Assembly: GCA_027013225.1 (NCBI GenBank)
Contig: JALUXU010000030.1
Coordinates: 1 to 62,377, forward strand
Origin: Acidihalobacter sp.
GTDB lineage: Bacteria > Pseudomonadota > Gammaproteobacteria > DSM-5130 > Acidihalobacteraceae
Reading direction: 5' to 3'
DNA length: 62,377 bases
The notes under the pieces are model-generated. The model had not been told where the DNA came from. It made no database searches and saw only the letters and a list, made by a program, of their open reading frames with translations. This document shows positions 29,319 to 38,521 of the stretch, piece by piece. The first letter of the stretch is position 1, and every line of letters begins with the position of its first letter. A program made the position numbers and the translations under genes.

Positions 29319-30710
29319 TCAGGCTTTCTTGCTGCTCGTGGTGCTTGTGACCCCCGGCAAACTTGCCAATGCCTGTGTCAGATAGTTGCCGGTGTTTTTC
29401 AGATTCGCCACCAGCGTATCCATGGAATTGTATTGTGCAAGCAACATTTTTTGTTGCTGCTTCATTTGCGTACCAAGCGCGCTGAGCTGGTTCTGCAAGT
29501 CGGTCAATTGCTGATTAAGCGTGTTGGTACGGGCGGTGAGCGTGCCGTTCGGTCCGACCATGGAACTGACCACACTGCCCAATGTACTCCCCGCGCCTTG
29601 CAGCGCCTTGATCACGCCTGAATAATCGCTATTGAGCGCCGTCGTCAAGGTGGCCGTGTTCAGCCTCAGAGTGCCATCCGAATTGGCGGTGATGCCTAAC
29701 GCCATCAGATTGGAATAATTCGCGGGCCCCCCGGCAATGGTTTGCACCACACCATTTTGCAACTGACTGGTAAGCGTCCGCAAAGTCGCGTCACCCAACA
29801 GAATGCCTGCTTGCTTGGTTTTGCTGTCGTAGCTGTCATACTTGCTGACATCCTGAGCATAGCTGTTGTATGCCTTGACGAAGGATTGTACGGCGCTAAC
29901 AACGGCGTTCGTGTCTGGAGTCACGCTGACAGTGGCCATACCAGTGGACCCCAGCGTGAAATTCACGCCTTGTACCGCGTCCGTTATGGTATTGCTCTGG
30001 GAGGTGACGGCGATGCCGTTGATGGTCAACTTGGCATCGGCCGGAGCGACCGTCTGCGTCATGCCCGTGCTGCCGCCATTGTAGGTGAACGCCGACAAGC
30101 TCGAACTCGAAGACGTGATGTTCAGTTCGTTGTTGGAACCTGTCTTGGAGGTCAACGCCAGCTTGTAACCGCTGCCATCGTTGACTACGGTAGCGGAAAC
30201 GCCGAAATTGGCCTGATTGATGGCATTGGCCACCCCTTGCAGGGTGTTGTTGCTGGAATCGATGGTGACTTGTACCGGCGCCCTACTATTGGCAACGAAA
30301 CTGCCGCTTGAGTAACTGCCAAACTGAAAAGTCAGCGTTCCGGTGCCAACGCTCGCCGTCGGCGAACTGAAATCCGTGCTGGCAATGCTTTGCGCACTGG
30401 CCAACTGGGTGACATCGACGGCGTAATTGCCTGGAGCGGCGCCACTCTGAGTGGATACCGCGACAACGCCGGGCGCCGTCGAATTGGCGCTGTAACTTGG
30501 ACTGAGATTTTTCCAGGCTGTGAGCGCCGTGCTGATCGAGGAAACATCGCTGTTGATGCTGCCATAGGCGGACAGCTCGGCGTTGATCGTCGCTTCACGC
30601 CGCTTGATTTGGGTTTGCTGGGCCCCGTAATCGGCCTGCAGAAGCTTGGAGACGATCGAATTGATGTCAAGGCCCGAACCGATTCCGGGAGAGCTGATGA
30701 TTCCTGACAT
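29319..30710 (-). CDS. fliD: flagellar filament cap protein FliD
   Basis: FliD (HAP2) sits at the filament tip and folds incoming flagellin. The 463-residue protein has the N-terminal GIGSGLDINSIVSKLLQADY motif, the Ser/Thr-rich exposed domains and a C-terminal coiled coil (TLNQQLTDLQNQLSALGTQM, YNSMDTLVANLKNTG) typical of the family. Confidence 0.95.
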   Translation of the reverse strand: MSGIISSPGIGSGLDINSIVSKLLQADYGAQQTQIKRREATINAELSAYGSINSDVSSISTALTAWKNLSPSYSANSTAPGVVAVSTQSGAAPGNYAVDVTQLASAQSIASTDFSSPTASVGTGTLTFQFGSYSSGSFVANSRAPVQVTIDSSNNTLQGVANAINQANFGVSATVVNDGSGYKLALTSKTGSNNELNITSSSSSLSAFTYNGGSTGMTQTVAPADAKLTINGIAVTSQSNTITDAVQGVNFTLGSTGMATVSVTPDTNAVVSAVQSFVKAYNSYAQDVSKYDSYDSKTKQAGILLGDATLRTLTSQLQNGVVQTIAGGPANYSNLMALGITANSDGTLRLNTATLTTALNSDYSGVIKALQGAGSTLGSVVSSMVGPNGTLTARTNTLNQQLTDLQNQLSALGTQMKQQQKMLLAQYNSMDTLVANLKNTGNYLTQALASLPGVTSTTSSKKA

Positions 30711-30796
30711 TGAATAACCTTCCTACGCTTGTCTAAGCGTCGAGTGAGTGGCGGGAAATCCTGCTGTGACCAACCCCGCCGCCGGTTTTTGATATC

Positions 30797-31201
30797 TCAG
30801 GTTTTCACCTTGACGCCGGTGCTGTTCACGCCATTGTGTTCCAGCAAAGTTTGTGCCAACTGAAGCATGTACTCCGGCGGGATCTGCCGCAACACTTTTC
30901 CATTGGCTTGATCAACGATTTTTATCACCGTCTGACCGGTGGATTTGTCCACAGTGAACTCGAGAGAGCGGTTTTGCTTCTGTAAATAGTCATTTATTTG
31001 AACTACCGCCTTGTTTACTTCGGCATGAGAAGCCCTTGGGGCCTGCTTGCCGCCTTGTATGGCATTCGATGGCAAGACATTTCCGCTTTTGATCGGGTGG
31101 GCCACGGCATTCGCAGGCGTGTTCGTCTGATTGACCTGATTCGCTGGCTTTACCGACTCTCCGCGGGGCGGCGAAGCCTGAATGTCATTGATTGTGTTCA
31201 T
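30797..31201 (-). CDS. flaG: FlaG family protein
   Basis: A 134-residue protein with a variable Pro/Asn-rich N-terminal half and the conserved FlaG core (residues ~70-130: VQINDYLQKQNRSLEFTVD, GQTVIKIVDQANGKVLRQIP, EYMLQLAQTL). FlaG affects filament length and lies between fliC and fliD in many flagellates. Confidence 0.9.
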   Translation of the reverse strand: MNTINDIQASPPRGESVKPANQVNQTNTPANAVAHPIKSGNVLPSNAIQGGKQAPRASHAEVNKAVVQINDYLQKQNRSLEFTVDKSTGQTVIKIVDQANGKVLRQIPPEYMLQLAQTLLEHNGVNSTGVKVKT

Positions 31202-31253
31202 GAGGTCGTCCCCGCTTCAATGAACCATCGTTAAAACTTGCGCGGATTTCAGA

Positions 31254-31277
31254 GGAACCGCCGCTTCCGGCGATTCC
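31254..31277 (-). terminator. hairpin after fliC, possible terminator
   Basis: A 10-bp stem with one mismatch and a 4-nt loop (GGAATCGCCG / CGGCGGTTCC) starts about 20 bp beyond the fliC stop. There is no strong U-tract after it, so it may be an attenuating or mRNA-protecting hairpin between fliC and flaG. Confidence 0.4.
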
Positions 31278-31296
31278 CCTGATGATCTGCCACGCC

Positions 31297-32709
31297 TTAC
31301 TTGAGCAGCGAGAGCGCCACCTGTGGCAAGGCATTGGCCTGCGCGACCATGGCCACGCCCGCCTGCCGCAACACCTGCGCCCGGCTGAGCGCCGCCGTTT
31401 CCTGAGCGAAGTTCGCATCCTGGATGCGCGATCGCGCCGCCTCGGTATTGGTAGTCGCCGACTGCAGATTGGAAATGGTCGCCTGGAAGCGGTTTTGCAA
31501 CGCGCCGAGCTGGCCGCCGAGCTGAGCCATCTGTTTCAAGGCGAAGTCCATGGCCTTGATGGCGGTTTGCGCATTCTGCGCCGTGAGGATGTTGGTGCTG
31601 TTGAGGGTCAGCGTGTTGCTGTCAAAGTTGGCGCTTGTGGCACCAGCACCGGAAGTCGTGAAGCCGAAGGTAGCCAGTTCGGCGGCAGCACCACTGACCT
31701 GGATCGTTCCGCCCACGCTGGTATAGAGCTCGATGCCGGCCTGGAAGGTACCCGACCCGCTGCTGGTGCCAGAAGCCGCGACATTCGTGCTGCTGCCACT
31801 GAAGGTGATGGAAGCACCAGTGGTATCACCGAGCACGATGCCGGAGCTGCCGCTGGCGGTCGCTGTCACGCCGGTCTGCGCGGAATAGGCGTTGATTGAA
31901 TCCACCGCCTGGGTCAAAGTGGCGTTTGCGGCTATACTGATATTAACGCCATTGAGCGTCAGGGTCGTCGCGCCGCCGCTGGCGGTGTAACTCAAGGTGC
32001 CGGAGACAGCACTGGCCGTTTGTGCATACACGCCCGTTTGTGAAGAGGCATTGTTGATTGAGGCGATCACATTGGAAAGCGACTCGCCCGCTGTGGTCGC
32101 GATCTGAGCGGAACCATTGGTTCCATTGATGGTGAACGAACCTGACGCGCTGGCGGCAAGAGTGCCGCTGAACACGCTGTTGGCGTCGCCATAGGTGGCG
32201 CCCAGATTCTGCCCGCGCACGTCAATCCCGGTGGCGGTGATCGTCTGGTTGGCATTGGCGCCCACCTGGAAAACCAGTTGAGTCAAGGTGCCGTTCAGGA
32301 TGTTCTGGCCGTTGAACTGGGTATTCTGGGCTGTGGTGTTGACCTGCTGGATATTCTGCTGCACTTCCTGGTTCAAGGCCTGACGATCCTGCGGCGAATT
32401 CGAGGCATTGGCCGCTTGGATCGCGAGCGTGCGTATGGTCTGCAGTGAGTTGGTCACGGTATTGAGCGCACCGTTGGCCACCTGGGCAAAGGAAATGCCG
32501 TCGTTGGCGTTGCGGATCGCCTGATTGAAACCGTTGATCTGCGAGGTCATGCCCTGGGCGATGGCGTAACCGGCCGGATCATCCGCAGGACTGTTGATGC
32601 GCAGACCGGAAGACAACTGCTGCAATGCGTTGTCAAGCTGGTTCTGCGTTTTGCTCAGGTTGTTCTGAGCCTGCAAAGACGCAATGTTGGTGTTGATGAC
32701 GAGGGACAT
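31297..32709 (-). CDS. fliC: flagellin
   Basis: The filament subunit, 470 residues. The N-terminal D0/D1 region (MSLVINTNIASLQAQNNL, LSSGLRINSPADDPAGYAIA) and the C-terminal D1/D0 region (RIQDANFAQETAALSRAQVL, ALPQVALSLLK) are fully conserved. The central ~230 residues are Ser/Thr/Ala/Gly-rich, offering many possible O-glycosylation sites. A sigma28-type promoter precedes it, and a large glycosyltransferase gene lies immediately upstream. Confidence 0.97.
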   Translation of the reverse strand: MSLVINTNIASLQAQNNLSKTQNQLDNALQQLSSGLRINSPADDPAGYAIAQGMTSQINGFNQAIRNANDGISFAQVANGALNTVTNSLQTIRTLAIQAANASNSPQDRQALNQEVQQNIQQVNTTAQNTQFNGQNILNGTLTQLVFQVGANANQTITATGIDVRGQNLGATYGDANSVFSGTLAASASGSFTINGTNGSAQIATTAGESLSNVIASINNASSQTGVYAQTASAVSGTLSYTASGGATTLTLNGVNISIAANATLTQAVDSINAYSAQTGVTATASGSSGIVLGDTTGASITFSGSSTNVAASGTSSGSGTFQAGIELYTSVGGTIQVSGAAAELATFGFTTSGAGATSANFDSNTLTLNSTNILTAQNAQTAIKAMDFALKQMAQLGGQLGALQNRFQATISNLQSATTNTEAARSRIQDANFAQETAALSRAQVLRQAGVAMVAQANALPQVALSLLK

Positions 32710-32810
32710 GACGTAACCTCCGATGAATACGTGGTAACTTGTTGACTAGGCGGTCCGCTGCCCGGTCCGCTGAGTTTCATAGCGCAGCTATTTGGCTGCC
32801 TACGCCCAAG

Positions 32811-32837
32811 ATATCGTCGGAAGTTTGAATATCTTTA
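32811..32837 (-). promoter_or_regulatory. sigma28 (FliA)-type promoter of fliC
   Basis: The minus strand reads TAAAGATA, 11 bp, then GACGATAT. The FliA consensus is TAAAGTTT-N11-GCCGATAA, so the spacing is exact and the mismatches few. The predicted leader to the fliC ATG is about 95 nt. Confidence 0.75.
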
Positions 32838-32868
32838 GTATTTTTTTTCCGCCTTGTGCCATCGGCGT

Positions 32869-35800
32869 TCAATCCGGCAACCAGGCTTTTTGCCATACTT
32901 CCAGATTGCGTTCCAAAAGCCAGTGCGCTTTTATATGGGCTCGCAACTCATTTCCAGCCTGATGCGCCGCATCCAGCTCAGTGACATGTGCCCGGATCGC
33001 CTCCACCCAGTCGCGGTGACGGTTGCGCACACGGGTCACGGGAAAGCCGCCCTGGTAGGGGGTCAGGTCCGAGCACACAACGGGGTAACCCAGAATGCCG
33101 TATTCGAGCAGGCGCAAATGGCTCTTGGCGTGGTTGAAGGGCACGTCTTCCAGGGGCGCCAGCGCCAGATCGAGATCGAGGCTGGCCAGTTTGGCCGGAT
33201 AGTCATCCAGCGCAACCGGCGGATGGAACTCCTTGACGAAGGGCCGAAGCCGCTCCGGACACATACCCATAAACACCCAGTCCACTTCGTCCTTGAGTGT
33301 TTCCACAACGCCGGCAATGAGATCCAGATCGCCGCTGTGGCCTATGCCGCCTGCCCAGCCAACGCGCGGCTGGCTGCCGACGCCGCGGAGAGGCGCGAGA
33401 TGCCCCCATCGGGCCTCTTCGATGTAATTGGGGGCCACGCGCACGTCATCCGACAATCCGGCATAGGCTTCGGCCAGCACCTCGGTGGCCACCACCAGAC
33501 GGTCGCACAGGCCCGTGGCGCGCCGCAGCCGTTTGTACATGTCTTTGGGCAAATGCCGCTTGTGCACGCTTTTGACCGGCAGGTTCGTCACCAGATCGTC
33601 GATCTCGTACACGCAAAACAGATCGTTGAATCGCTTGTGGCGCTCCATCGCTTCGAGCTGATGGTCTTCGATCTGGCGCTGCAGCACCAGAGCGTCCGGC
33701 CGCAGGCGCGCCAGTTCGGGCGGCGTGTAGATCCGCTGCGACGCCTCGCCCTGGATGAGGCCGGCATTCGCCAGCGCGCGGGTGGGCGCGATGATGCGAT
33801 ACTCGCCGCAGCCCTCGCGATCGGCGGGCTGGGTGATGACGCGCGGTACCGGTCGCCAGTCCGGATCCCATCGCAAGGCCGGATCCGGCTCGGGCACGAC
33901 ATCGGTCGTGGCCAGGCTCAGACAGCGATTGTAAGCCGGGTCGGTCGCCATCTCGGGGAGCCAGCGCCGGTACATCACCGCCTGTTCTTCGGCGAAACGG
34001 CGCGCTTTCACCGGATCGGACGCGGCTTCGACGCCGCTCGTCTGGCTCTTGGAGCCTTCGTGCATGAGCACGGCGTACGGCGTCCATACGATCAGCTTGC
34101 CCTGCTTTGTAATCTTTAAGCACAGATCAATGTCGCTGTAGGACACCGCCAACGCCTCTTCATCCAGCCCGCCAACCTGCTCGAACAATGACTTTCGCAC
34201 CAGCAGGCAGGCGCCGGTGACGGCGGACAGGTTCTGATCCAGCTGCAAGCGCCCATAATAGCCGGATGACTTGGCATCCTGGCCGATATAGACGTGCTCA
34301 GCCGGCCCCTTCATTCCCAGGATAACGCCTGCGTGCTGGACTGTTCCGTCGGGGTAGAGCAGCTTCGCGCCCACCACGCCGACTTCCGGGCGTTGGGCAT
34401 GACTCATCATGGCGTCCAGCCAATCTTCGTGCAGCACGGCTGTGTCGTTGTTGAGCAACAGCAGATAATCGCCCCGTGTCTGCTGGACTGCCAGATTGTT
34501 CATCGCCGAATAATTGAACGGATGCGGATAATCCAGAACCCGCAAGCGTCCATTCAGCTCATTTTCCAGCGCCTTCAGCCCTTCCAGATATTGCACCGCC
34601 TCAGCTTCGTCGCTGCCATTATCCACGATCAGGATTTCGTAGTTCGGCCAGGCGGTGCGCGACAGCAACGATTCGAGGCAGCGTTGCAGTACTTCGCGCT
34701 GGTTGCGGGTGGGAATGATGATGCTGACCAAAGGCTGTGCGTCATGCCGATAACGCACCCGGCTGGTCGCCGGCAACGGCCCGGGCTCGACCTGAGCCGA
34801 AATGTCGAGTCGTCGCAAATGAGCCTCCAGCGCCTGTCGTGCGGCGGCGAGCACCGCGTCCAGCGGCCGGCTGCCCGACTTGTACGAAGGGTCATGGGCA
34901 ACCAGCGCACCGCTGACGTGCCCTATGCCCTCCGCACCCACGAGCTCATAGGCGCGTAGCATGAAGTCGTATTCTTCGCAGCCTTCATAGGCCGGATGGA
35001 AACCACCGAGCCGCTCAAACACATCCTTGCGCACGGCGAGCGCGGTACCCGTGTAGGGCAGACTGCGCAAATAATCGAGATTGAAATCCGGCTTGTAATG
35101 TGGATTGGAAAACGGCTCGTCGCCATTTTGTTGGGCCTCGTCGAAATAAATGAGGCCCCATTCGGGATGAACGGATATCGCTTGCGTCAGTAACAAAAGG
35201 AAGTCTTCTGAAACGATATCTCCCTGTCGAAGTATCAACGTCCATCCCTGCTGCGCGCTTTCCAAAGCGGAATTCACAGTCGCTGGACTTGCAGCATCGA
35301 TCTCGACCACCTTGGCCGGAGAAAGCCACTGGCGCTCGAACGCATCGATGGTTGAACTCACATGATCACTCGTCCCGTTTACCCTGATGACTACTTGCAG
35401 CGACCGGGCAATATCCGAGTGTTTGCGACTGATCCAGTCTCGCGCAACATCCTCACGAAAGGCAGGAATCTGTATGGTCGCTTGATTATCCCGCTTTGGT
35501 TGGGCAGTGCTATAGATGGATCGGTAGGCATCAGCATGTTTTGAAAGGCTCCAGTTTTCGAGCACTTCTGCTTGCGCCGCTTTTCCGATCTCTCGCCGCT
35601 TGATTGGATCCCTTATCAGTGCATCGACCGATGCATACCACTCGTCGGTGGTATTGGATACCCGCATGCCCGTACGGCCATGCTCTACGATGGCGTATGG
35701 GGCGAGATCTGAAAATACCGCGGGTATGCCCAAAGCGGAATATTCCAGCCATTTTATCGGACTCTTTGAGCGATTGAATGAGTTGTCGGCGAGTGGCACG

Positions 35801-37281
35801 ATGGCCAGGTCGATACGCGCCTGACGCAGGATTTCCGCATAGCTTCTATATGCAGGCTCGAAAGGTAAAACTTCCGTTTCACCCAGATTTATTTCCTGCG
35901 ACGGTGTCATTCCCATGAAAATGAAGCGGATCGCATCTCCATGAACGGCATGCAAGCGTTGTAGTGCTGGTAGCACGATGGAAAGATCTTCCGCATGCGT
36001 CAAGGTGCCTGCATAAAGCACTCGCACAGGCGATTGCGGGTCAGAATCCAAAGATAACGGGCGCCAAAGAGATTCATCGATATAGTTGGGCCATACGAAG
36101 ATATTGGAATTGAGCGAAGCATAGGCTTCTTTTAGCGAAGTCGTCGAGACGATGACCGCATCGGCCAAGCGGACGCACTGTTCGATATAAGGACGCTGTT
36201 TGGACAAACTCAAATGATGCGGATTTGATTCCGGCGTATCTGTCAGCAGATCATCGGTTTCATATACCAAAATCTTGTCATCAGCCTTGAGTTGTTCCAA
36301 TAGCGGCATGGTTTCCTGGGTCGGGAAAAACCGTTGAACCACAATCAGATCAGCTGCTTCAAGTGCATTGTGATCTATTCTGTCAGAACCGGCGTCATCG
36401 AACTGGACCGCCCACTGAATCTCGAATTCGTCTTCTAATCGCTTGAATGGCGCCAAAATGCGAATGTCCGCGCAAGCGTATTCTTGACGGTCAAAAGACA
36501 AAACCGCCACTTTCCGCTTTTTCCTTTGCGGACCTGAAGGCGAATTAGACGACATAGGATGGGCCCGCAGTAAATATTGTAGGGTACGAAAATCATCCCA
36601 ACGCGCCCGTGTCATCCCTTTGAGAACAACGCCGCCGATATCCAAATCTGCGGAAACGGTTTTCGGGCCATGTGGCCAAGGCGGGATACGATGATCAGGA
36701 ATGCGCACCATCGTTTCGACACGATAACCAGTCTCGGTCAGCAAACGCTCGGCAGTGGCTCGGGTAAAGAAACGAAGATGAGTCACATCCAACAATCCTT
36801 CCGCCTCGTATTCCCATCGGCCGGCTGCCAACTGCGAAATAATCCAGGCATTGGCGATATTGGGAATGGAGATCAGAAGCAAGCACGCATCAGCCAGATA
36901 AGGGCGCAATTTTTCAAGCAGATGCCATGGGTCGACCACATGCTCCAGCACGTCTCCGGCCACTAGCAGGTCGAACGCCCCCGGTTTCCATCCCATGGTT
37001 GTGAAATCAATTTGATCCAGATCGGCTTCTATAACCTGATCCAAATGCATGCGCGCCGCCGTAGCCGCCTGCTGATCGCGTTCAATGCCCACGACATGCG
37101 CTTGGGGTTGCATGCATTTGAGTTGCCGACCAGTCGCACCGCTCCCGCAACCGAGCTCCAGCGCGCGTGTTACCTTGCGATCAAGCAAAGCCAGCAAATC
37201 GGTGCGTGGGTTCGAACTATAGGGAGCGGACGGATCGTGTGCCTCGTGGAGCAATCGCCAGACTGGAGCGGCAGAATTCAT
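32869..37281 (-). CDS. multidomain methyltransferase/glycosyltransferase, probable flagellin glycosylation
   Basis: A 1470-residue protein. In order I see: a class I SAM methyltransferase (~1-240; ALELGCGSGATGRQ, VAGDVLEHVVDPW); a GT-B/GT4-like domain (~255-590; VAVLSFDRQEYACADIRI, VLYAGTLTHAEDLS); a degenerate GT-A-like segment (~610-820; GLIYFDEAQQNG, FHPAYEGCEEYDFMLRAYE); a canonical GT2 domain (~835-1110; VSIIIPTRNQREVLQRC, LLLNNDTAVLHEDWL); and a second GT4-like domain (~1150-1470; GYPVVCSDLTPYQGG). Lying 27 bp after flgL and just before fliC, it probably glycosylates flagellin. It could instead serve surface glycan synthesis. Confidence 0.78.
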   Translation of the reverse strand: MNSAAPVWRLLHEAHDPSAPYSSNPRTDLLALLDRKVTRALELGCGSGATGRQLKCMQPQAHVVGIERDQQAATAARMHLDQVIEADLDQIDFTTMGWKPGAFDLLVAGDVLEHVVDPWHLLEKLRPYLADACLLLISIPNIANAWIISQLAAGRWEYEAEGLLDVTHLRFFTRATAERLLTETGYRVETMVRIPDHRIPPWPHGPKTVSADLDIGGVVLKGMTRARWDDFRTLQYLLRAHPMSSNSPSGPQRKKRKVAVLSFDRQEYACADIRILAPFKRLEDEFEIQWAVQFDDAGSDRIDHNALEAADLIVVQRFFPTQETMPLLEQLKADDKILVYETDDLLTDTPESNPHHLSLSKQRPYIEQCVRLADAVIVSTTSLKEAYASLNSNIFVWPNYIDESLWRPLSLDSDPQSPVRVLYAGTLTHAEDLSIVLPALQRLHAVHGDAIRFIFMGMTPSQEINLGETEVLPFEPAYRSYAEILRQARIDLAIVPLADNSFNRSKSPIKWLEYSALGIPAVFSDLAPYAIVEHGRTGMRVSNTTDEWYASVDALIRDPIKRREIGKAAQAEVLENWSLSKHADAYRSIYSTAQPKRDNQATIQIPAFREDVARDWISRKHSDIARSLQVVIRVNGTSDHVSSTIDAFERQWLSPAKVVEIDAASPATVNSALESAQQGWTLILRQGDIVSEDFLLLLTQAISVHPEWGLIYFDEAQQNGDEPFSNPHYKPDFNLDYLRSLPYTGTALAVRKDVFERLGGFHPAYEGCEEYDFMLRAYELVGAEGIGHVSGALVAHDPSYKSGSRPLDAVLAAARQALEAHLRRLDISAQVEPGPLPATSRVRYRHDAQPLVSIIIPTRNQREVLQRCLESLLSRTAWPNYEILIVDNGSDEAEAVQYLEGLKALENELNGRLRVLDYPHPFNYSAMNNLAVQQTRGDYLLLLNNDTAVLHEDWLDAMMSHAQRPEVGVVGAKLLYPDGTVQHAGVILGMKGPAEHVYIGQDAKSSGYYGRLQLDQNLSAVTGACLLVRKSLFEQVGGLDEEALAVSYSDIDLCLKITKQGKLIVWTPYAVLMHEGSKSQTSGVEAASDPVKARRFAEEQAVMYRRWLPEMATDPAYNRCLSLATTDVVPEPDPALRWDPDWRPVPRVITQPADREGCGEYRIIAPTRALANAGLIQGEASQRIYTPPELARLRPDALVLQRQIEDHQLEAMERHKRFNDLFCVYEIDDLVTNLPVKSVHKRHLPKDMYKRLRRATGLCDRLVVATEVLAEAYAGLSDDVRVAPNYIEEARWGHLAPLRGVGSQPRVGWAGGIGHSGDLDLIAGVVETLKDEVDWVFMGMCPERLRPFVKEFHPPVALDDYPAKLASLDLDLALAPLEDVPFNHAKSHLRLLEYGILGYPVVCSDLTPYQGGFPVTRVRNRHRDWVEAIRAHVTELDAAHQAGNELRAHIKAHWLLERNLEVWQKAWLPD

Positions 37282-37308
37282 ACGAACAAGCCTTTTTAAG
37301 TCATAAGG

Positions 37309-38511
37309 TTACAAGTAATTGAACAGCGACAGCCCCTGCACCTTGGTATAGGTCTGTTCCGCCGCCTTCAGAGCGGTGAGTTGCTGCTGAAACAGGCTGA
37401 TGGCCTTGGCATAGTCAAGATTCTGGATCTTGGATTGGGCGGTTTGCAGTTGCAGGCCCCAATCCTGTTGCAAGGCTTGCTGGCTGTTGATAGCTTCGAG
37501 ACGCGAGCCGACGCTGGCCTGAACATTGATGACATTATTCAATCCCTGATCCAGGCTGGAGAGCTCCTGATTGACCTGATTATGCAGCGCCGTGAGCGAG
37601 ACAGTGCCGTTGGCCGGCGTATTGAGCGTGGTCACGATGTTCTGTAGGGTCTGGAAAATGCTTTGCTGGCCACTGGGAGCGATGCTAAATGTATCGCCTG
37701 CGGCCGGCGCACCGCTGATGTGTGTCTGGATGCCTGAGAAGCTGATGTTCGCGCCGCTTTGATAGGTCTGGTTGTTGAGCACTATCGTGTTCGTGGTGGT
37801 ATCGGTGACCGTAAAAGTATTGGCACTGGTGAACTTGATCTGATAGGTGTCGCCTGTATAGGCGCTGGGATTGATCACCGAGCCCGGATCGATTATGCCG
37901 GTGCCGGTATTGGTGCTTGCCGCTGTCGCGGTGAAGGTGCCGTTTCCGGCCGGTATCTGCATGAACACGGCCGAACCGGGGTCGTTGCTCGCTACCTGGC
38001 GGCTGCTGCCGATTTGTATGTAACGCTGCAATGAGTCGCCCGCATAGCTGAAACCACCGCTGGCGTTTTGACTGAATGGAGAGGTATGTACCTGCGAGCC
38101 GGAGAAAATGTAATTGCCGCTGCTGTCGCGGGTGTTGGCAAAGCCCAGCACTTCCTTCAGCGATTGGCTGACTTCGGACGCGATACCGGCGCGGCTTTGG
38201 TTGTTTTGCGAGCCGTTGTTGGCTTCTATGACCAGGGTGCGCACGCGCTGCAGCACGTTCTTGACCTGATTGAGCGCGCTTTGCTCCAGATTCAAATCCG
38301 CGGTCGCCGCGTTGCCGTTCTTGATCCATTGAGAGTTGGTGTCGATAGCCGACTGCAATTGCAAGGCCTGAGCCGCTCCCGGCGGATTGTCCGCTGGCGT
38401 GACGATGTTGCGGCCGGTCGAAAGCTGCTCCTGGGTATGATTGAGTTGCGATTGTTGCTGGAGAATCGAGCTGATGGCATTTTGAGTAAATTCGGCAGTG
38501 GAAAGACGCAT
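37309..38511 (-). CDS. flgL: flagellar hook-filament junction protein FlgL
   Basis: FlgL (HAP3) joins hook and filament. The 400-residue protein has the flagellin-like N-terminus (MRLSTAEFTQNAISSILQQQ, LSTGRNIVTPADNPPGAAQA) and a C-terminal helix (NLDYAKAISLFQQQLTALKAAEQTY). It follows flgK after 10 bp. Confidence 0.95.
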   Translation of the reverse strand: MRLSTAEFTQNAISSILQQQSQLNHTQEQLSTGRNIVTPADNPPGAAQALQLQSAIDTNSQWIKNGNAATADLNLEQSALNQVKNVLQRVRTLVIEANNGSQNNQSRAGIASEVSQSLKEVLGFANTRDSSGNYIFSGSQVHTSPFSQNASGGFSYAGDSLQRYIQIGSSRQVASNDPGSAVFMQIPAGNGTFTATAASTNTGTGIIDPGSVINPSAYTGDTYQIKFTSANTFTVTDTTTNTIVLNNQTYQSGANISFSGIQTHISGAPAAGDTFSIAPSGQQSIFQTLQNIVTTLNTPANGTVSLTALHNQVNQELSSLDQGLNNVINVQASVGSRLEAINSQQALQQDWGLQLQTAQSKIQNLDYAKAISLFQQQLTALKAAEQTYTKVQGLSLFNYL

Positions 38512-38521
38512 GGCGATATCC

